The notes below the pieces were generated by a model that was not told the origin of the DNA, searched no databases, and saw only the letters and a program-made list of their open reading frames with translations. Source: Arbacia lixula (Eukaryota; Echinodermata; Echinoidea; Arbacioida; Arbaciidae). From it: a stretch of DNA of 64,000 nucleotides. The stretch is from contig OZ022585.1 in NCBI GenBank assembly GCA_963669155.1, positions 24,529,511 to 24,593,510 on the forward strand. The letters run 5' to 3'. The position numbers and the translations under genes are program-made. This document shows, piece after piece, positions 24,023 to 36,117 of the stretch (position 1 is its first letter; each line of letters starts with the position of its first letter).

Positions 24023-24784
24023 CTGAGAAACTGAAGCTCAGTATAAGAGATATAACAATAGAAAGAATCCTGATAGGTATCACAAGAAGAGACAGAGAAA
24101 GAAGCAAGGATCTAAACGACATGACCAACATGAGTAAAAGAGATAACATCAATTAAATTAAGGTGAGCAGATCTTCTAGCCAGGAAGAGATATTTCAGAT
24201 GGACAAACAAGTTGACCAACTGGACATGTAGGGCAAGTTCTGGAAGAAAGGGCACACAATGCAGGATATAGATGACATTCAGGAACATGGGAGTGTTACA
24301 TGGACAAGAACAGCACAGGACTGAGTGAAGTAGAAAATAGGTGTAGATTCCTTCCTTTAGGCATGGCGTGTACCAGGTGGAAAGATATCTGATATACTAC
24401 TTGATTATATAACTTAATCATGATACTTGCTGTGATATTTCTGTTCAATGATTCACTATAACATCTCTTGTACAGATTAATACCATATCGTTCACGGTCA
24501 TATTCATTAATATCTGATACATGATACCACTTCTTTGTGACAGATTAAAAGAAATCCTACAACACACTCCTCAAAAGCATTGACTATGATGGACAACATC
24601 GTGTTATCAATTGTCCAAGTTATGCTAAGAAATATTACATAATGCAGATTACACAATTATTCAAAAGCATCAACTCTTTCTCTGTCAGACAAAGATCTGT
24701 TATTTGGGATGTATGTGTGTCTGGTGCAAGAATGCCTCAATGGTGAAAAAAGAGTAGATGATTATATAAACCATTATCATTATC

Positions 24785-25343
24785 AATTAAAAACAAATTC
24801 TTGCTTTATGGCTCAGATATTTCTAAAAATTGCATATCATGTAGAGGGGCTACTGGTGTCAGGTTGATTTGCAATCATGAACAAGAATATCTCAAATATA
24901 AATTATCACAATGGTCCACCATGTACACAGCAAAGACATAGATAAAAGAAGCATCTGCACATCTAAATAACATAGTTTAGGAATATATTTGCTTCTTTTA
25001 TACAAAAAAAGGAATAAAAAAAAACAGAGTCTCACTGAAATATGGCTGCTTATCAGCAGGATCCAAAATGGAGTCTTAGACATGCAATATTGTATTGTAT
25101 TTGTAGTCAAACATTTCAACTTGCATTAAAATCTGACTACTATGCACTAGATGCAGCACATGTGGAGAAAACAGGAATGGTAAATGTGGATGAGAAACAA
25201 ATGAGAATATTAAGTCACTGTGACTGTGTTCATGTAATCATTAGGCTAAATTTTACTCATCGTGCTTGCCATAATATTCCTGCTCTCATAAACTGAACAA
25301 ATATTATCCCCAAAACTACACAAAAGAAACAAGAAGCAAAACC
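24785..25343. repeat. Direct repeat, copy 1 (paired with 26540-27113)
   Basis: About 550 bp over 90% alike to 26540-27113 in the same orientation, beginning CTTGCTTTATGGCTCAG and including TATGGCTGCTTATCAGCAGG. Copy 2 has a small extra insert near 26900. The repeat covers the 3' UTR and final coding segment of the minus-strand gene, so it is a terminal-exon duplication. Confidence 0.92.
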
Positions 25344-25443
25344 GGGAGCCATCGCGATCCGCTGTTGCAATGTTTGGTAGAGTCCATGGGGGTCCTGCAG
25401 GTTATCGCTGTCCGATGAATGGTCCTCCCCAGAACTAATGGAT
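25257..25443 (-). CDS. Terminal exon, form 1: acidic linker plus C-terminal membrane segment
   Basis: Read on the minus strand. The acceptor CCTATCTACTTCAG precedes 25443, and the exon enters in phase 2 (one base, then 62 codons including TGA at 25257-25259). The product segment is SISSGEDHSSDSDNLQ, DPHGLYQTLQQRIAMAPG, then GFASCFFCVVLGIIFVQF as a hydrophobic segment, with the short tail MRAGILWQAR. Its last 29 codons are identical in protein to the last exon at 27028-27113, but here they are joined without an intron to the preceding coding part. The join is exactly at the GT-AG boundary used by the other copy. The phase fits the donor of the exon at 27684-27752, so it could serve as an alternative 3' end. 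No known protein family was recognised. Confidence 0.5.
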
Positions 25444-26150
25444 CTGAAGTAGATAGGAAACCAACAAAACGGACAAAGATTTATTAGAGACCCTACCGCC
25501 TCGAAACTACTAAGCTGTAGTTTGCACAAAATGAATGTCAGACCAGTAAATCTCTTTCTTGAGGGATGTTGTTTAGAACCAGAAACTTGCATAACAATGG
25601 GTATGACGACACCACTCGGTACTCCGTACAAATCATTGAAGAACTGACCGATGAATATTCCTTACACTATTTGCTTGATATAGACTCAATGAAATTCAAG
25701 ATGTATGTGAGCCACATAAATAATTCAGTAGTGCATTAGATGATAAATGCTTAATATTTGAGTGCAATTACTGTGTCTATTTCCTGACTGAAGCCGATAA
25801 CTGCTCATATCAAATGACCATGTGCATCTAACAAATCTGTTATATGAAGCAGAAAGACTATGCGATTATACCTTGTGAAACTGGATGCTTGAATTTATAA
25901 TAAGAATCTTCCTGCAATATGACAATGACATACTGGAATGAAACTCTCTCCAGTATTATATCGATTTCAGCACGTCGCTGATTCATAGTTTCTATGCATA
26001 TTGTGGAGACGGTGCATGCATCTTCGAAAGAGGTGAATTGTTACGAGCTTACAAAGCTCTACAAAGCTTATAATGTAATCTAATATGACTGAAGTTTTTG
26101 CTCTTGAGAATCTCAACAAAATGTCATCGATGAGTGACATTTTTCAGCGT
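25444..26150. other. Intron/spacer with a repeated 95-bp segment
   Basis: 25443-25535 matches 28125-28218 at about 90% (GGATCTGAAGTAGATAGG to TGTAGTTTGCACAAAAT). No exon was recognised in the remainder. Confidence 0.5.
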
Positions 26151-26151
26151 G

Positions 26152-26412
26152 ATGTAACATTCGCTCAAAATATACATTTGTTTAGATGTTGTAATGCTAA
26201 TATCAAGTAAGCTATAAACAAAACCTCTTTCACACAGTGACGTAACATTCGCTCAAATATACATTTGTTTAGATGTTGTAATGCTAATATCAAGTAAGCT
26301 TTAAACAAAACCTCTTTCACACAGTGACGTAACATTCGCTCAAAATATACATTTGTTTAAATGTTGTAATGCTAATATCAAGTAAGCTATAAACAAAACC
26401 TCTTTCACACAG
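26152..26412. repeat. Tandem repeat, three units of about 86 bp
   Basis: ACGTAACATTCGCTCAAA, ATACATTTGTTTAGATG, TAATGCTAATATCAAG, AACAAAACCTCTTTCACAC repeated three times with almost no divergence. Confidence 0.92.
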
Positions 26413-26539
26413 TAATATTGATGTTTGTTTGCTCCCTCCTTCATGATGGAGTAATTGAAAACTTGTTGATAAATCCCAATTCTGTCTGTTTGAGCACATG
26501 GGGGCGGATTAAATCAATGATTATTGGTGAGATTTGTAG

Positions 26540-27113
26540 CAATTAAAAAAAAATCTTGCTTTATGGCTCAGATATTTCTAAAAATTGCATATCATGTAGA
26601 GGGGCTACTGGTGTCAGGTTGATTTGCAATCATGAACAAGAATATCTCAAACATAAATTATCACAATGGTCAACCATGTACACAGCAAAGACATAGATAA
26701 AAGAATCATCTGCACATCAACATAGTTTAGGAATATATTTGCTTCTTTTATGCAAAAAAAAAGGAATAACAAAAACAGAGTCTCACTGAAATATGGCTGC
26801 TTATCAGCAGGATCCAAAATGGAGTCTTAGACATGGAATATTGTATTGTATTTGTAGTCAAACATTTCAACTTGCATTAAAATCTGACTACTATGCACAT
26901 GCTTAATATATTATACACTAGATGCAGCACATGTGCAGAAAACAGGAATGGTAAATGTGGATGAGAAACAAATGAGAATATCAAGCCGCTGTGACTGTGT
27001 TCATGTAATCATTAGGCTAAATTTTACTCATCGTGCTTGCCATAATATTCCTGCTCTCATAAACTGAACAAATATTATCCCCAAAACTACACAAAAGAAA
27101 CAAGAAGCAAAAC
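26540..27113. repeat. Direct repeat, copy 2 (paired with 24785-25343)
   Basis: Second copy of the terminal-exon duplication. It ends exactly at 27113, the first base of the last exon of the gene on the minus strand. Confidence 0.9.
27028..27113 (-). CDS. Last exon, form 2: C-terminal membrane segment
   Basis: The acceptor TATACACAG precedes 27113. The exon enters in phase 1 (2 bases plus 28 codons including TGA at 27028-27030). It encodes the hydrophobic stretch ASCFFCVVLGIIFVQF and the tail MRAGILWQAR. It joins in frame to the exon at 27360-27433 across a 246-bp GT-AG intron. The segment could act as a single-pass or tail anchor, which is inference from hydrophobicity only. Confidence 0.6.
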
Positions 27114-27359
27114 CTGTGTATATTAAAGCATAATCACTTAACAGACTTAAATCAGAGATCAGTCCCTCTCTAAGTTTTATGTTAATGTCCTTTCATAGGA
27201 TGACAGTTCACGAAGTGTTCTCTACCAAGTTATAGATGACTCTGTAATAACGCAATCACGAGGCTTGGTGGATTCCCCAAGGTCTGTGCTGACACGTTGT
27301 CCGCACTGGTGCGGTAGCTCAGCTGCGGCCGCTGTCCGACGAATCGTCCTGTGGGTTAC

Positions 27360-27433
27360 CGGGAGCCATCACGATCCGCTGTTGGAGTTGTCTCAATACT
27401 TGGAAGAGTTCACGGGGGCCCTGCAGGTTATTA
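27360..27433 (-). CDS. Internal exon of the same minus-strand gene
   Basis: The acceptor has a strong pyrimidine tract (CTCTCTCCAATCAG) and the donor is CCCG|GTAACC. It is 74 bp, phase 2 in and phase 1 out. It encodes NNLQGPRELFQVLRQLQQRI then VMAPG. The paralogous segment in the exon at 25257-25443 reads DPHGLYQTLQQRIAMAP, so the coding sense is conserved between copies and two extra codons are present here. Family unknown. Confidence 0.55.
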
Positions 27434-27683
27434 CTGATTGGAGAGAGATGTCTTCCCAATCACAGGCAATGTTAGTCTCTCAGACCTGCTGGGGACTGGA
27501 AAAAGTCTCAAAAAAATTGAACATGTTTAAAGTTCCTGTGACTCCCTGGAGACCCGGCTAGTCTCCAGGAGACATCGCTACGACTGAGCAGAAACTGAGC
27601 AACCAACAAACCCTGAACAACTCTCCAGGGCAGCAAGATAGGCCCTTTAGACACCAGCTTGGTTTTAGGTTTGAGTGCTGTAC

Positions 27684-27752
27684 CTGTAGTTGGCTTCAGA
27701 ATAAACGTCCATCTCTGCTCTCCTCCTCAGGATCATGAATGGGTGGGTCGAC
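27684..27752 (-). CDS. Internal exon, 69 bp, phase 2-2
   Basis: Acceptor GCTGACTATCTTGCAG and donor CTACAG|GTACAG are both canonical. Only one frame is open: HPFMILRRRAEMDVY followed by SEANY. The exon enters and leaves in phase 2, so it can splice in frame either to 27360-27433 or to 25257-25443. No family recognised. Upstream exons probably lie beyond the LINE that begins at 28266. Confidence 0.5.
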
Positions 27753-28124
27753 CTGCAAGATAGTCAGCAACAGTTAACTCTTTACATGCCTTTGCTATAT
27801 TTTAGCATTTAGTACTTCATACAAATCTTAAACACCAGTATTTTGAGCGGCATTTACAGAGTTAAAAACATGGGGGAATAATGCTGGTAATGGTTACAGC
27901 TGGAATCAGGGTGGGTCTGTTCTCTTGTAATTTCCAGGGTCAGGATTTTGTTGAATTTCAATGCTTTTATCATTTTGAGATGATTTCATTTCTCGCTAGT
28001 ATGGAATGGAACCCCTGGTCATTGCAGAATAGCATTATGGTCCACTTTCACTACCATCCCTTACCTTGAATACATTACATATAGAAAACAAGTTCACGAG
28101 AACAAAACAATGAGACAAAATATA

Positions 28125-28218
28125 GGATCTGAAGTAGATAGGAAACCAACAAAACGGACGAAGATTTATTAGAAACCCTACCGGCCCAAAACTGCTAAGC
28201 TGTAGTTTGCACAAAATT
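28125..28218. repeat. Copy of the 95-bp segment at 25443-25535
   Basis: Same orientation and about 90% alike. On the minus strand it ends in a CTACTTCAG acceptor-like site, the one used by the exon at 25257-25443. Here it is followed by unrelated sequence. Confidence 0.8.
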
Positions 28219-28265
28219 ATTGTAGTCTGCGTTTATTTTCATATCACATCTTTCTTATTTCACTT

Positions 28266-31200
28266 TTTTTTTCCATATTCTTTATTTGATTTCATTCACA
28301 TAATGAAATAAACAATTTCACTTTATAACAGAATTACAAATCCATAAACGTAATATTTCTATTGATTCAATAAACACAATAAAGTATGATATACCACTTG
28401 TATATAAACACAATATATATGTGCCATATTCTACCTGAATATGCAACTTATAAATTATATTCCTATCAAATAGAATAATAATCATAATACTAATAGATAT
28501 GTATAATAGTAATGATAATAAAGCAATTCCATATTACATAAGAATGAAATCTTTTCTGATACCCCCCCCCCCCCCGAACATATAAATCCACCTCCACACA
28601 AAACATGTAAGTCCACCCCATCCCCCTACACACACACACATACACACTCACATACTGTACATACTCACACACAAAAACACACACATACACACACTCACAC
28701 ACACACACACACCACTCTAACCTTATGTGCTATTTCTTAAAAGGTAACATTCTTCCATTTTAACAGATGTAATCCTAACTTGTTTCTTTTTAAAGCAATT
28801 TCTTTTTCTTCATTCCGATATTCCGTTATCTTTTTAAATATTACCTCATGAGATGGAATTACACCCTCCGATCTAGATCGAAAAATAATGTATTTTAAGA
28901 TAAAAATAACTGTAGTTGCAACATTTTATATTAAGATCTTTTCCCTTGATACCTACATGAATATCTATCCACTCTGCATTTTCAAAAACTATCGCTTCCT
29001 ATCTTTCTATAACTTTTTGCCATAAAGGTTTGATATACACACAATCCCAGAATACATGTTGATACGTTTCTACCTTAATGCCACAAAAGGAACACTGATT
29101 ATTATCAACAAACCCGAACATGAAAAGGTTTTCTTTTGTATAGATAGCTCCATGCAGTAATTTATCCTGAAATTCCCTGACTTTTGTTAGAAGTGTTGTA
29201 CTTCGTGGTCTTAGAAAAATATCTGTAATCTCTTTCTTTGAAAATGTGAAATCATGAAGATTATCTTTATTTCGTAAAGTGTATAATTCTTGTAATTTTG
29301 TAACAAATACTTCATACAGCTTTCTGGATGGGAGATCTTTGAGTAACATTGTATTTTCAAAGATCTTCAATGAAATACTATATTCCTGTACATCAACTTA
29401 GTAGAAGTCATATTCCCTTTGTATTTCCCACTTGTTAAAATTGCATTACATATTTCCAAAACTTTCAATATATTTTCAGCTCCTAATCCTAAATTTTGAA
29501 AATATGTAAGTGCTCTTATTTGATTTTTTTCAAGAATTTGATCAAATAAATATATATTTTTCTCAAGTAAATCTCCATGAAAAATCATTTTATCTTTACA
29601 CAAATACTCCTTATTGTTAAAAAAAGATTGGATTAATCTTTCCTTCTTTTAAGTTCCTAATATACTCCATATCTTGTCATACCTTTAAAATGTCTAAATA
29701 AAACTGAGAAGTTTTTAGTTTCAATAATTTTGTATCATAATTGCACAGAAAGATAAATCTTCCCCCCACTGTCCTTAAGGTGAAGTAAAAAAAAAAAGTT
29801 TCCATCACATTCTCTTTTCACCATATAAAAGCCTTTTTAACCACATAATTCTTTGAGTTTTAACAAATAATTCATAGTCTATCATTCTTAATCCACCATC
29901 ACCATAGTCCTGGAAACAAATAACTCTTTTGATTCGATCTTTCCCATTCCATATAAATTCAAAACAGATCTTATTGATCTCAGTCACTACCCACTTTGGA
30001 ACCACTAATGATGAAGAAACATAATTCAATTTAGACAAAGCATAAGTTTTCAGTAAATGTACTTTCCCCATGATAGTTAAATCTCTTTGTTTCCACCAAC
30101 CAAGAAGTCTTTTTATTTTACTTAGTATCTATTTGTAATTTAATTCCTCTGTGATTTTTATATCCATTGAAAAATACACCCCCAAAATTTTCATTTCGGT
30201 AACCAAATTTCCCATGGGTAACTTTCCCAACTCCTTTTTATTTTTCCCTGTCCTCATTATATTTGTCTTCTCTATATCAACTTTAAGTCCACTTAATTAA
30301 AAAAAAGCCCTGAAAAAGTTCCTGCATTCTTGTGATCGATGTCTTATTTCTAACGAACAAAGTCATATCATCAGCATATAAGATTTGCCGCACTTCAAAA
30401 TTGTCAAACTGAATTCCCTTGATTACATCATCCTTTCTCAAAGCCAGCACTACGATTTCGATTGCCAACAAAAACAAATACGGTGAAAGTGGGTCACCCT
30501 GTCTCACCCCCCGCTTGATATCAAAATAACCTGTCGAAAACCCTCCATTCATGACACAGCTACTAATTCCGTTGTACATTGTTTTAACCCAGGAGCAAAA
30601 AGACTGACCAAACCCAAATAATTCTAATACCTTAAACAGAAAACTATGTGAAACGGAATCAAATGCTTTTTCAAAGTCAACTGCTATTATGAAGGCCTCT
30701 TCATCACAATCATCACAATAATTCTGACAATGAAAAATCATGTCATCTATTAAGCGCAAAGCTTCACCAATATATCTACCTTTTATGTAACCCACTTGAT
30801 CTAAATGAACAATTTCATTTAAAACTCCTTTTATTCGCTTTGCCATTATTTTTGAAAGTATCTTGTAATCTGTATTTAACAGTGTAATTGGTCTATAATT
30901 TTTAATGTATAAATGATCTTTACCCTCTTTTTCTATTAATGTAATTACACCTTGTTTTTGAGAAGTTGCTAAACAACCTCTCTCAAATGCTTCATTAAAA
31001 ACTTCAACCATTAATCTTCCTAACTGTGACCAAAATGTAAGATAAAATTCAACAGTGAACCCAACGTTACCAGGTGATTTATTAAGCTGCATACTTTTTA
31101 ATGCTTTTAAACATTCTTCTTTAGTGATTTTCCCTTCACAAGAATCCTTACTTTCATCACTTAAATGGGGGATATCTTTGAAAAATATTCTTTCTCTAAA

Positions 31201-32325
31201 ACTATCATGCGTTTGTGTATTCTCTGCATACAGTTTTTCATAAAACTCTTTTATTAACCTTTGTATTTCATTATTTTCTTTAATAACTTCCCCTTCATCA
31301 TTACACAATTCCTGTAAAATTGTTTTCTTTTTATTGGACTTAAGTAACTGCTCAAAGTAGTCTTTATTTTGTTCCCCCTCTTCCCACCATACTGCTCTTG
31401 ATCGAACCTTCAGCCCCTGCATGGACACATTGTATAATTTCTTCAACTGATCTTTTTTATCATCTATGTCCTTAATAATTTCACCTCTACTCGGAGAAGA
31501 TAAAAGTTCTTGTTCAAGTGATCTTATTTCATGTTCAAGTTGTTCTATGATCAATTTTCTTTCCTTTGATTTTTCTTCGAAAAAATATTAGCAAATGTTC
31601 TCATTTTCATTTTAAGAATGTCCCAAAAAGAAGATTTACTATCAAATTCCCGTAGCCACTTCATTTCTATATTTTTAATTTCTTCACACATTCCCTGTAC
31701 AAAATCTTTGTCTAAACACAAACTGTTGTTAAATTTCCAGTATGATTTACCTGATCTTCCAAAACCTTGATTAGGTTTCAATTTTAAAAAGATCCGAGAG
31801 TGGTCAGGGGCTACTGATGTCATAATATCACATGAAAGTATTTTGTTTTCCAAACCCTTTGATATAAACCAATAGTCTAAACGACTTTGAACTAATGGTG
31901 TAGTTTGCCTGAAGGTAAATTGCTTTAACACTGGGTTCTGTTTTCTCCATATATCCATTAAATCCATTTTCCTTACAAACTGCTCTATTTTCTTTGTAAA
32001 ATTTGTTCTAAAATTTGAACTAGGCCCCATATAATCTAAATCTTTATTCATTACGACATTAAAGTCTCCTCCTAAAATTAACAAGTAATTAGAGGAGTTC
32101 AAATCAGAAAAACAATTATCTAATTTTTCAAGAAAACTAATTTGTTGGTGCACCTTTTCCCTTGTTGGGAAATAAACATTCCAACAATTTATACCCTAAT
32201 AGATCCCCTTTAAGAACCACAAAACGTCCCTCATTATCTTTCACCTCCTGATCAACCTTAAAATTTAATCCTTGAGCTAACAAAACAAGTACCCCCCTAC
32301 TGTGATTTGAACCATGACTAAAATG
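28266..32325 (-). mobile_element. L1-type LINE, copy 2 (5'-truncated)
   Basis: Longest copy of the L1-type family in the window, on the minus strand. Order: partial endonuclease domain, linker, RT, C-terminal region, 3' UTR. The 3' UTR carries TG-rich blocks (28620-28712), a G run (28561-28575 as C on +) and ends GAATGAAATCAAATAAAG with A9 at 28266-28274. The 5' edge at about 32325 abuts (CA)n, as copy 1 abuts (TG)n. It probably sits in an intron of the minus-strand gene whose exons lie at 25.3-27.8 kb. Confidence 0.88.
28999..32325 (-). pseudogene. ORF2 endonuclease/reverse transcriptase (frameshifted)
   Basis: Endonuclease motifs: SNHSRGVLVLL, LLILGGDFNVV and the DH of APDHS. RT motifs (30283-31554): YRPITLLNTDYK, IIAVDFEKAFDSVSH, RGVRQGDPLSPYLF and ILYADDMTLFV, so the catalytic Asp residues are present. 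The C-terminal parts (28999-30071) carry GGLRMIDYELF and CSFCGIKVETYQHVFWDC. Breaks are a frame change near 32145, a 1-nt type shift at 31551-31554, loss of frame just after the RT (about 30283) and further shifts at 29805, 29603 and 29370. The RT block itself is open for 423 codons. It is better preserved than copy 1 but not autonomous. Confidence 0.87.
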
Positions 32326-32409
32326 ATTACACACACACAAACCTAAGGGCACACACACATCACCCACACAATTACACACACACACACACGCACACACACA
32401 CATACACAT
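32326..32409. repeat. (CA)n microsatellite at the LINE 5' edge
   Basis: Impure CA repeat directly upstream (minus strand) of the truncated LINE. Confidence 0.9.
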
Positions 32410-32411
32410 AC

Positions 32412-32480
32412 AAATGACTCTGTAATAATGCAATCAAAAGGGCTTGGTGGATTCCCCAAGGTCTGTGCTGACATATTATC
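32412..32480. repeat. Copy of 27237-27309
   Basis: GACTCTGTAATAAxGCAATC, GGCTTGGTGGATTCCCCAAG, GTCTGTGCTGACA, about 88% alike and in the same orientation. In the other copy this lies in the 246-bp intron between the last two exons, so a third fragment of the duplicated gene region flanks the LINE. Confidence 0.85.
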
Positions 32481-32489
32481 CGCACACAC

Positions 32490-33800
32490 ACACATACACA
32501 CACATTCTTGTAAGGAGCTTCAAACGGGGAATTAGTTTTCACACCTTCAAACGGGGATATCTTTATTACTTTATCAGAAGCATTGCGATTGAATGAAATA
32601 TGTTAAAAATATTGTACTAATATTGATAATGGGTCATTTTACCTTAAATTTCAATTATTTAATATTTCGGTTATTTTCCAGGTAACTGGGCCTATTGCTA
32701 TACACACATGTTGTGTGTAAAAAAAATATTTGTCTGATATGAAATCGGGGAATTCATGTATCATGTACATGAAGCAGGTAAATGTGTCCCATACGAAATT
32801 ATTGTCCACACACACACTCGGCAGAGATATTCCCGTTTTCATGCTATATTCTTCACACACACACACACCTTACAAATATTATCCTCGGTTTCATTGTGTA
32901 ATACTTGACACACTCTATATACAGGGTTATTCCTGTTCTCATTGTATAGTCTGCACAAACACACACACACATATAACCTTTATCCACGATTTCATTGTAT
33001 AATAGTTCACACGTACACACTCAACGGAGATATCCCGATTTCATAGATTGTCTTATTCACACACACTGTTCAAACTTTATCCACGGTTTCATGGTATAAC
33101 AGTTCACACACTCTTTATAGGGATTTCCCCATTTTCATAGTTTAGCCTTCACACATAGTGTACGAACCATATCCTCAGTTCCGTGGTGCCACACTTCACA
33201 CACTCTATATGTGTACCCCCCTTTTCATAGTACAGTCCTCATAAACGCACACACTGTACAAATATTATCCCCGGTTTCATGGTGTTATAATTTACACACT
33301 CTACAGGGATATTCCCGTTATCATAGCATAGTCTGCACAAACGCTAACACTGTATAACCCTTATTCACGGCTTCATGGTATAATAGTATATAATCTCTAC
33401 GGAGATATTCCCGATTTCATAGTATTCTTCACACACACTGAACAAACTTTATCCACGGTTTCCTAGTATAACAGTTCACACACTTCTTATAGGGATATCC
33501 CCGTTTTCATTTTTTAGTCTTCACACATAAGCAACGAACCGTATCCCCAGTTTCATGATGCCACACTTCAAACATTATATAGGTATGTCCCCGATTTCAT
33601 TGTACAGTCCTCACAAACACACACACTGTACAAACATTACCCCCGGTTTCATATTGTATATTGTTCACACATACTCGACAGTGATTTTCCCGCGTTCATA
33701 TCTATTCTTCACACAAACTCTACAGTTAAATGGCACTGTTTACATATTATAGCCATCACACTTTGTACGAACAATATCCGATTTCCTGGTATAGGATTTA
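32490..33800. repeat. Degenerate satellite, unit about 110-120 bp
   Basis: Repeated phrases TATCCCCGTTTTCATAG, TAGTCTTCACACACAC, TGTACAAACxTTATCC, CCGGTTTCATGGTATAA and TAGTTCACACACTC recur about ten times with 15-25% divergence. It begins with ...AAGGAGCTTCAAACGGGGA, which also resembles a segment at 42290-42390 in inverse orientation. Non-coding. Confidence 0.82.
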
Positions 33801-33867
33801 AATTTGCACACACCTGTTGTAAATAGTATGGTCTTCCTATAAACCATATCCCGCTTACCCATTTAAG

Positions 33868-33907
<40 letters not shown>

Positions 33908-34715
33908 GACTGAGAACACTTACCCTGGGTTCTCTCTCATATTACACTGTACTCTCAGTTATGTTATACATGCATACGTGTCTTTCGTTGAGGTGGGTCC
34001 CAATTCGTTATAGCCCAGAGAAATATGATAATAGTCTTTACAAGTAATCTATTTTAGTGAAATATTGGTTAATAGAAAGAAAAATGTGTTGGAGACCACA
34101 TGCTCTGATTATATCCAAGGTAAATATTTCAGTAAAAAGGTGAAATATGCATGTGTTTGTAGGTAATATAAATATACACTACTCAAATATTAGTCAGAAT
34201 TCTGAACAAGGTCCAACATAATTCTGACATATCATTAGTTGTATTCAGAGAAAAAAAAAAAAAAAAAAAAAGAGTTATGATAGAATCTATATTGGAATAT
34301 CTCATACCTGTATAACATGGACATCATTATGAATGTGGGGACCAACGTCATAGAGAGACCCATATGCAAACAATATACTTTCAAAATATTGCAAGTTAAA
34401 TTCAGCTAAAGAAAAAAGAAAAGAAAAGTCACATACTCTGTGAGGGATATTTTTCAACATACTTTAATAGCAAAAACAACCAATATGATGCATGAGTATC
34501 GAAAAGTTCTTTATCATCATTAAGGCCAAGAGGGATGCAACGGGTAAACATGTCAAGATTCAGTTTTAACGACATATGCGTTCTAATAAAACACTTTATG
34601 TATATTAACCTGTAAATACTCTTGGAGCAAATTTGCAATGCTCTTGTTACAGGTATGAAATGTCATACATTCTGAATGTATATATGTCATATCCTTACAT
34701 GGGAAATTCAGTGTT
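33801..34715. other. Spacer with (TA)n and poly(A)
   Basis: (TA)n at 33867-33906 and an A run at 34250-34271. No gene seen. Confidence 0.5.
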
Positions 34716-34827
34716 GTGTTGTGAAACACCACACTCTCACAATTTATACACGTACCAGCAATGCTCATTTTTCCCCGAGGATTGCTCTGACACTTCACCT
34801 GGAGGAGAGTGTGGTGTTTCACAACAC
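34716..34827. mobile_element. 112-bp MITE (GTGTTGTGAAACACC termini)
   Basis: Near-perfect inverted repeats of about 22 bp, GTGTTGTGAAACACCACACT and its complement, enclose about 65 bp. The termini themselves contain the palindrome GTGTTGTGAAACAC. No coding sequence. Target duplication unresolved. Confidence 0.7.
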
Positions 34828-35690
34828 GTCAAAATATCAGAACACCCAAATCTATATTTAGGCATTCATAACACTGCATGATGCTTAATACAGTATGTCA
34901 CATGAGAAATTTAAGGACTAGAGATAACCTTCAGAAAAAAAAAATGTTGAAATTGTGCTAGTGGAGCTAAACCACTGATTTTTTAATCAAATCTCTATTT
35001 TTGCTTCTTCAAATGGATAAAGAGTAATGCTTATTCTACAAAACACAATAACATGTAACTCTGATGACTGTAGACAAGAGTTCCTGAAAATTATTTGCAT
35101 AATACCTACTAAACCATAACAGGATGTAACTCCAACAATCAGAGTAACTGAATTAAAAAAAAAAACATATTTGTAAATATTTGTTACAAAAACGCCCAAA
35201 GCACTATGTAGCACACATACCCAAACTACCATGAAAATTATCTCACTCATCACCTAAATGCACAAGAAGATTATCTTGCTTATCACCTAAATGCACGAGA
35301 AGATTGGGTTGTACTGATCTTAAAATTGTCATGTCGCAAGGATTTAAGCATCTAGTCATGTTTGTGTGGGTCTAAAAACAACCCAGATGGCACTACTTCT
35401 GAAGGAAATCCATCCATATTTGAATAAGTATAGCTGGGTAAAAATATTAGCTCTGCACGTGGCCTATATTTCCATGTGGTGATACAATTCCTCTTACTAT
35501 TCTCAGCCTTATACATTCGTTTCACACCGGGATTTTTTTTTACCTCGGGGGGGGGGGGGGGGGGGGGGTGATATGCTATACTGAACAAGATTAAATCAAT
35601 GCAGTTTCAACTGGTAACAATTGTTTAAGGGTGAACATTGTTCTCCTGTGTCTTTAAGGAAAATCTTACCAGAAAACAGATGGAGAGCTC
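34828..35690. other. Spacer with a G run
   Basis: A 34-bp direct duplication (ATCACCTAAATGCAC... at about 35248 and 35280) and a run of about 23 G at 35546-35568, which could form a quadruplex or be an assembly-sensitive homopolymer. No gene seen. Confidence 0.5.
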
Positions 35691-36117
35691 ATTTGCAATA
35701 GGGGTTAGACGAACTTTTTGCAAAATGGGTTTTGCCCTAATGTATTTATTTAGAAACTCTATAAGATGATACCAAAAATATGGTGAAATTCCTTTGTAAA
35801 GTGAACAAAAATGGCAAAGAAAAATCTGTTTTTTTTTCTTTGAAAGTAGTTATTTCCATTTCAGTTTGTTTGCAAAAGCCGTTAGATCCACTTTAACAAA
35901 ATCTGGAAAATTTGTCCTTTTATGTCTCCCATATTGCAATATTCTTATGCCAAACTAAATTGTTATTATAAACTACCCTACCATGTGAATGTAAAATGGA
36001 GTATGAAAGAAATCCGCCTGTCTTATTCTTTAAAACGTAGTTTTTAACCAATGACCTTTGTTGGCCTACGTTATTTTGCAAACAAAGCGGATCTAACCCA
36101 TTTTGCAAACAGTAAAC
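35690..36117. repeat. Inverted repeat with TTTGCAAAATGGG ends
   Basis: The left side has CATTTGCAATAGGGGTTAGAC and TTTTTGCAAAATGGG. The right side inverted gives GTTTGCAAAATGGGTTAGATC. Probably an old MITE with degraded arms. Confidence 0.5.

Noticed and set aside
27265-27561. A plus-strand gene (98-codon frame)
   Set aside because: It is antisense to splice-supported minus-strand exons, and the paralogous copy at 25 kb does not preserve that frame.
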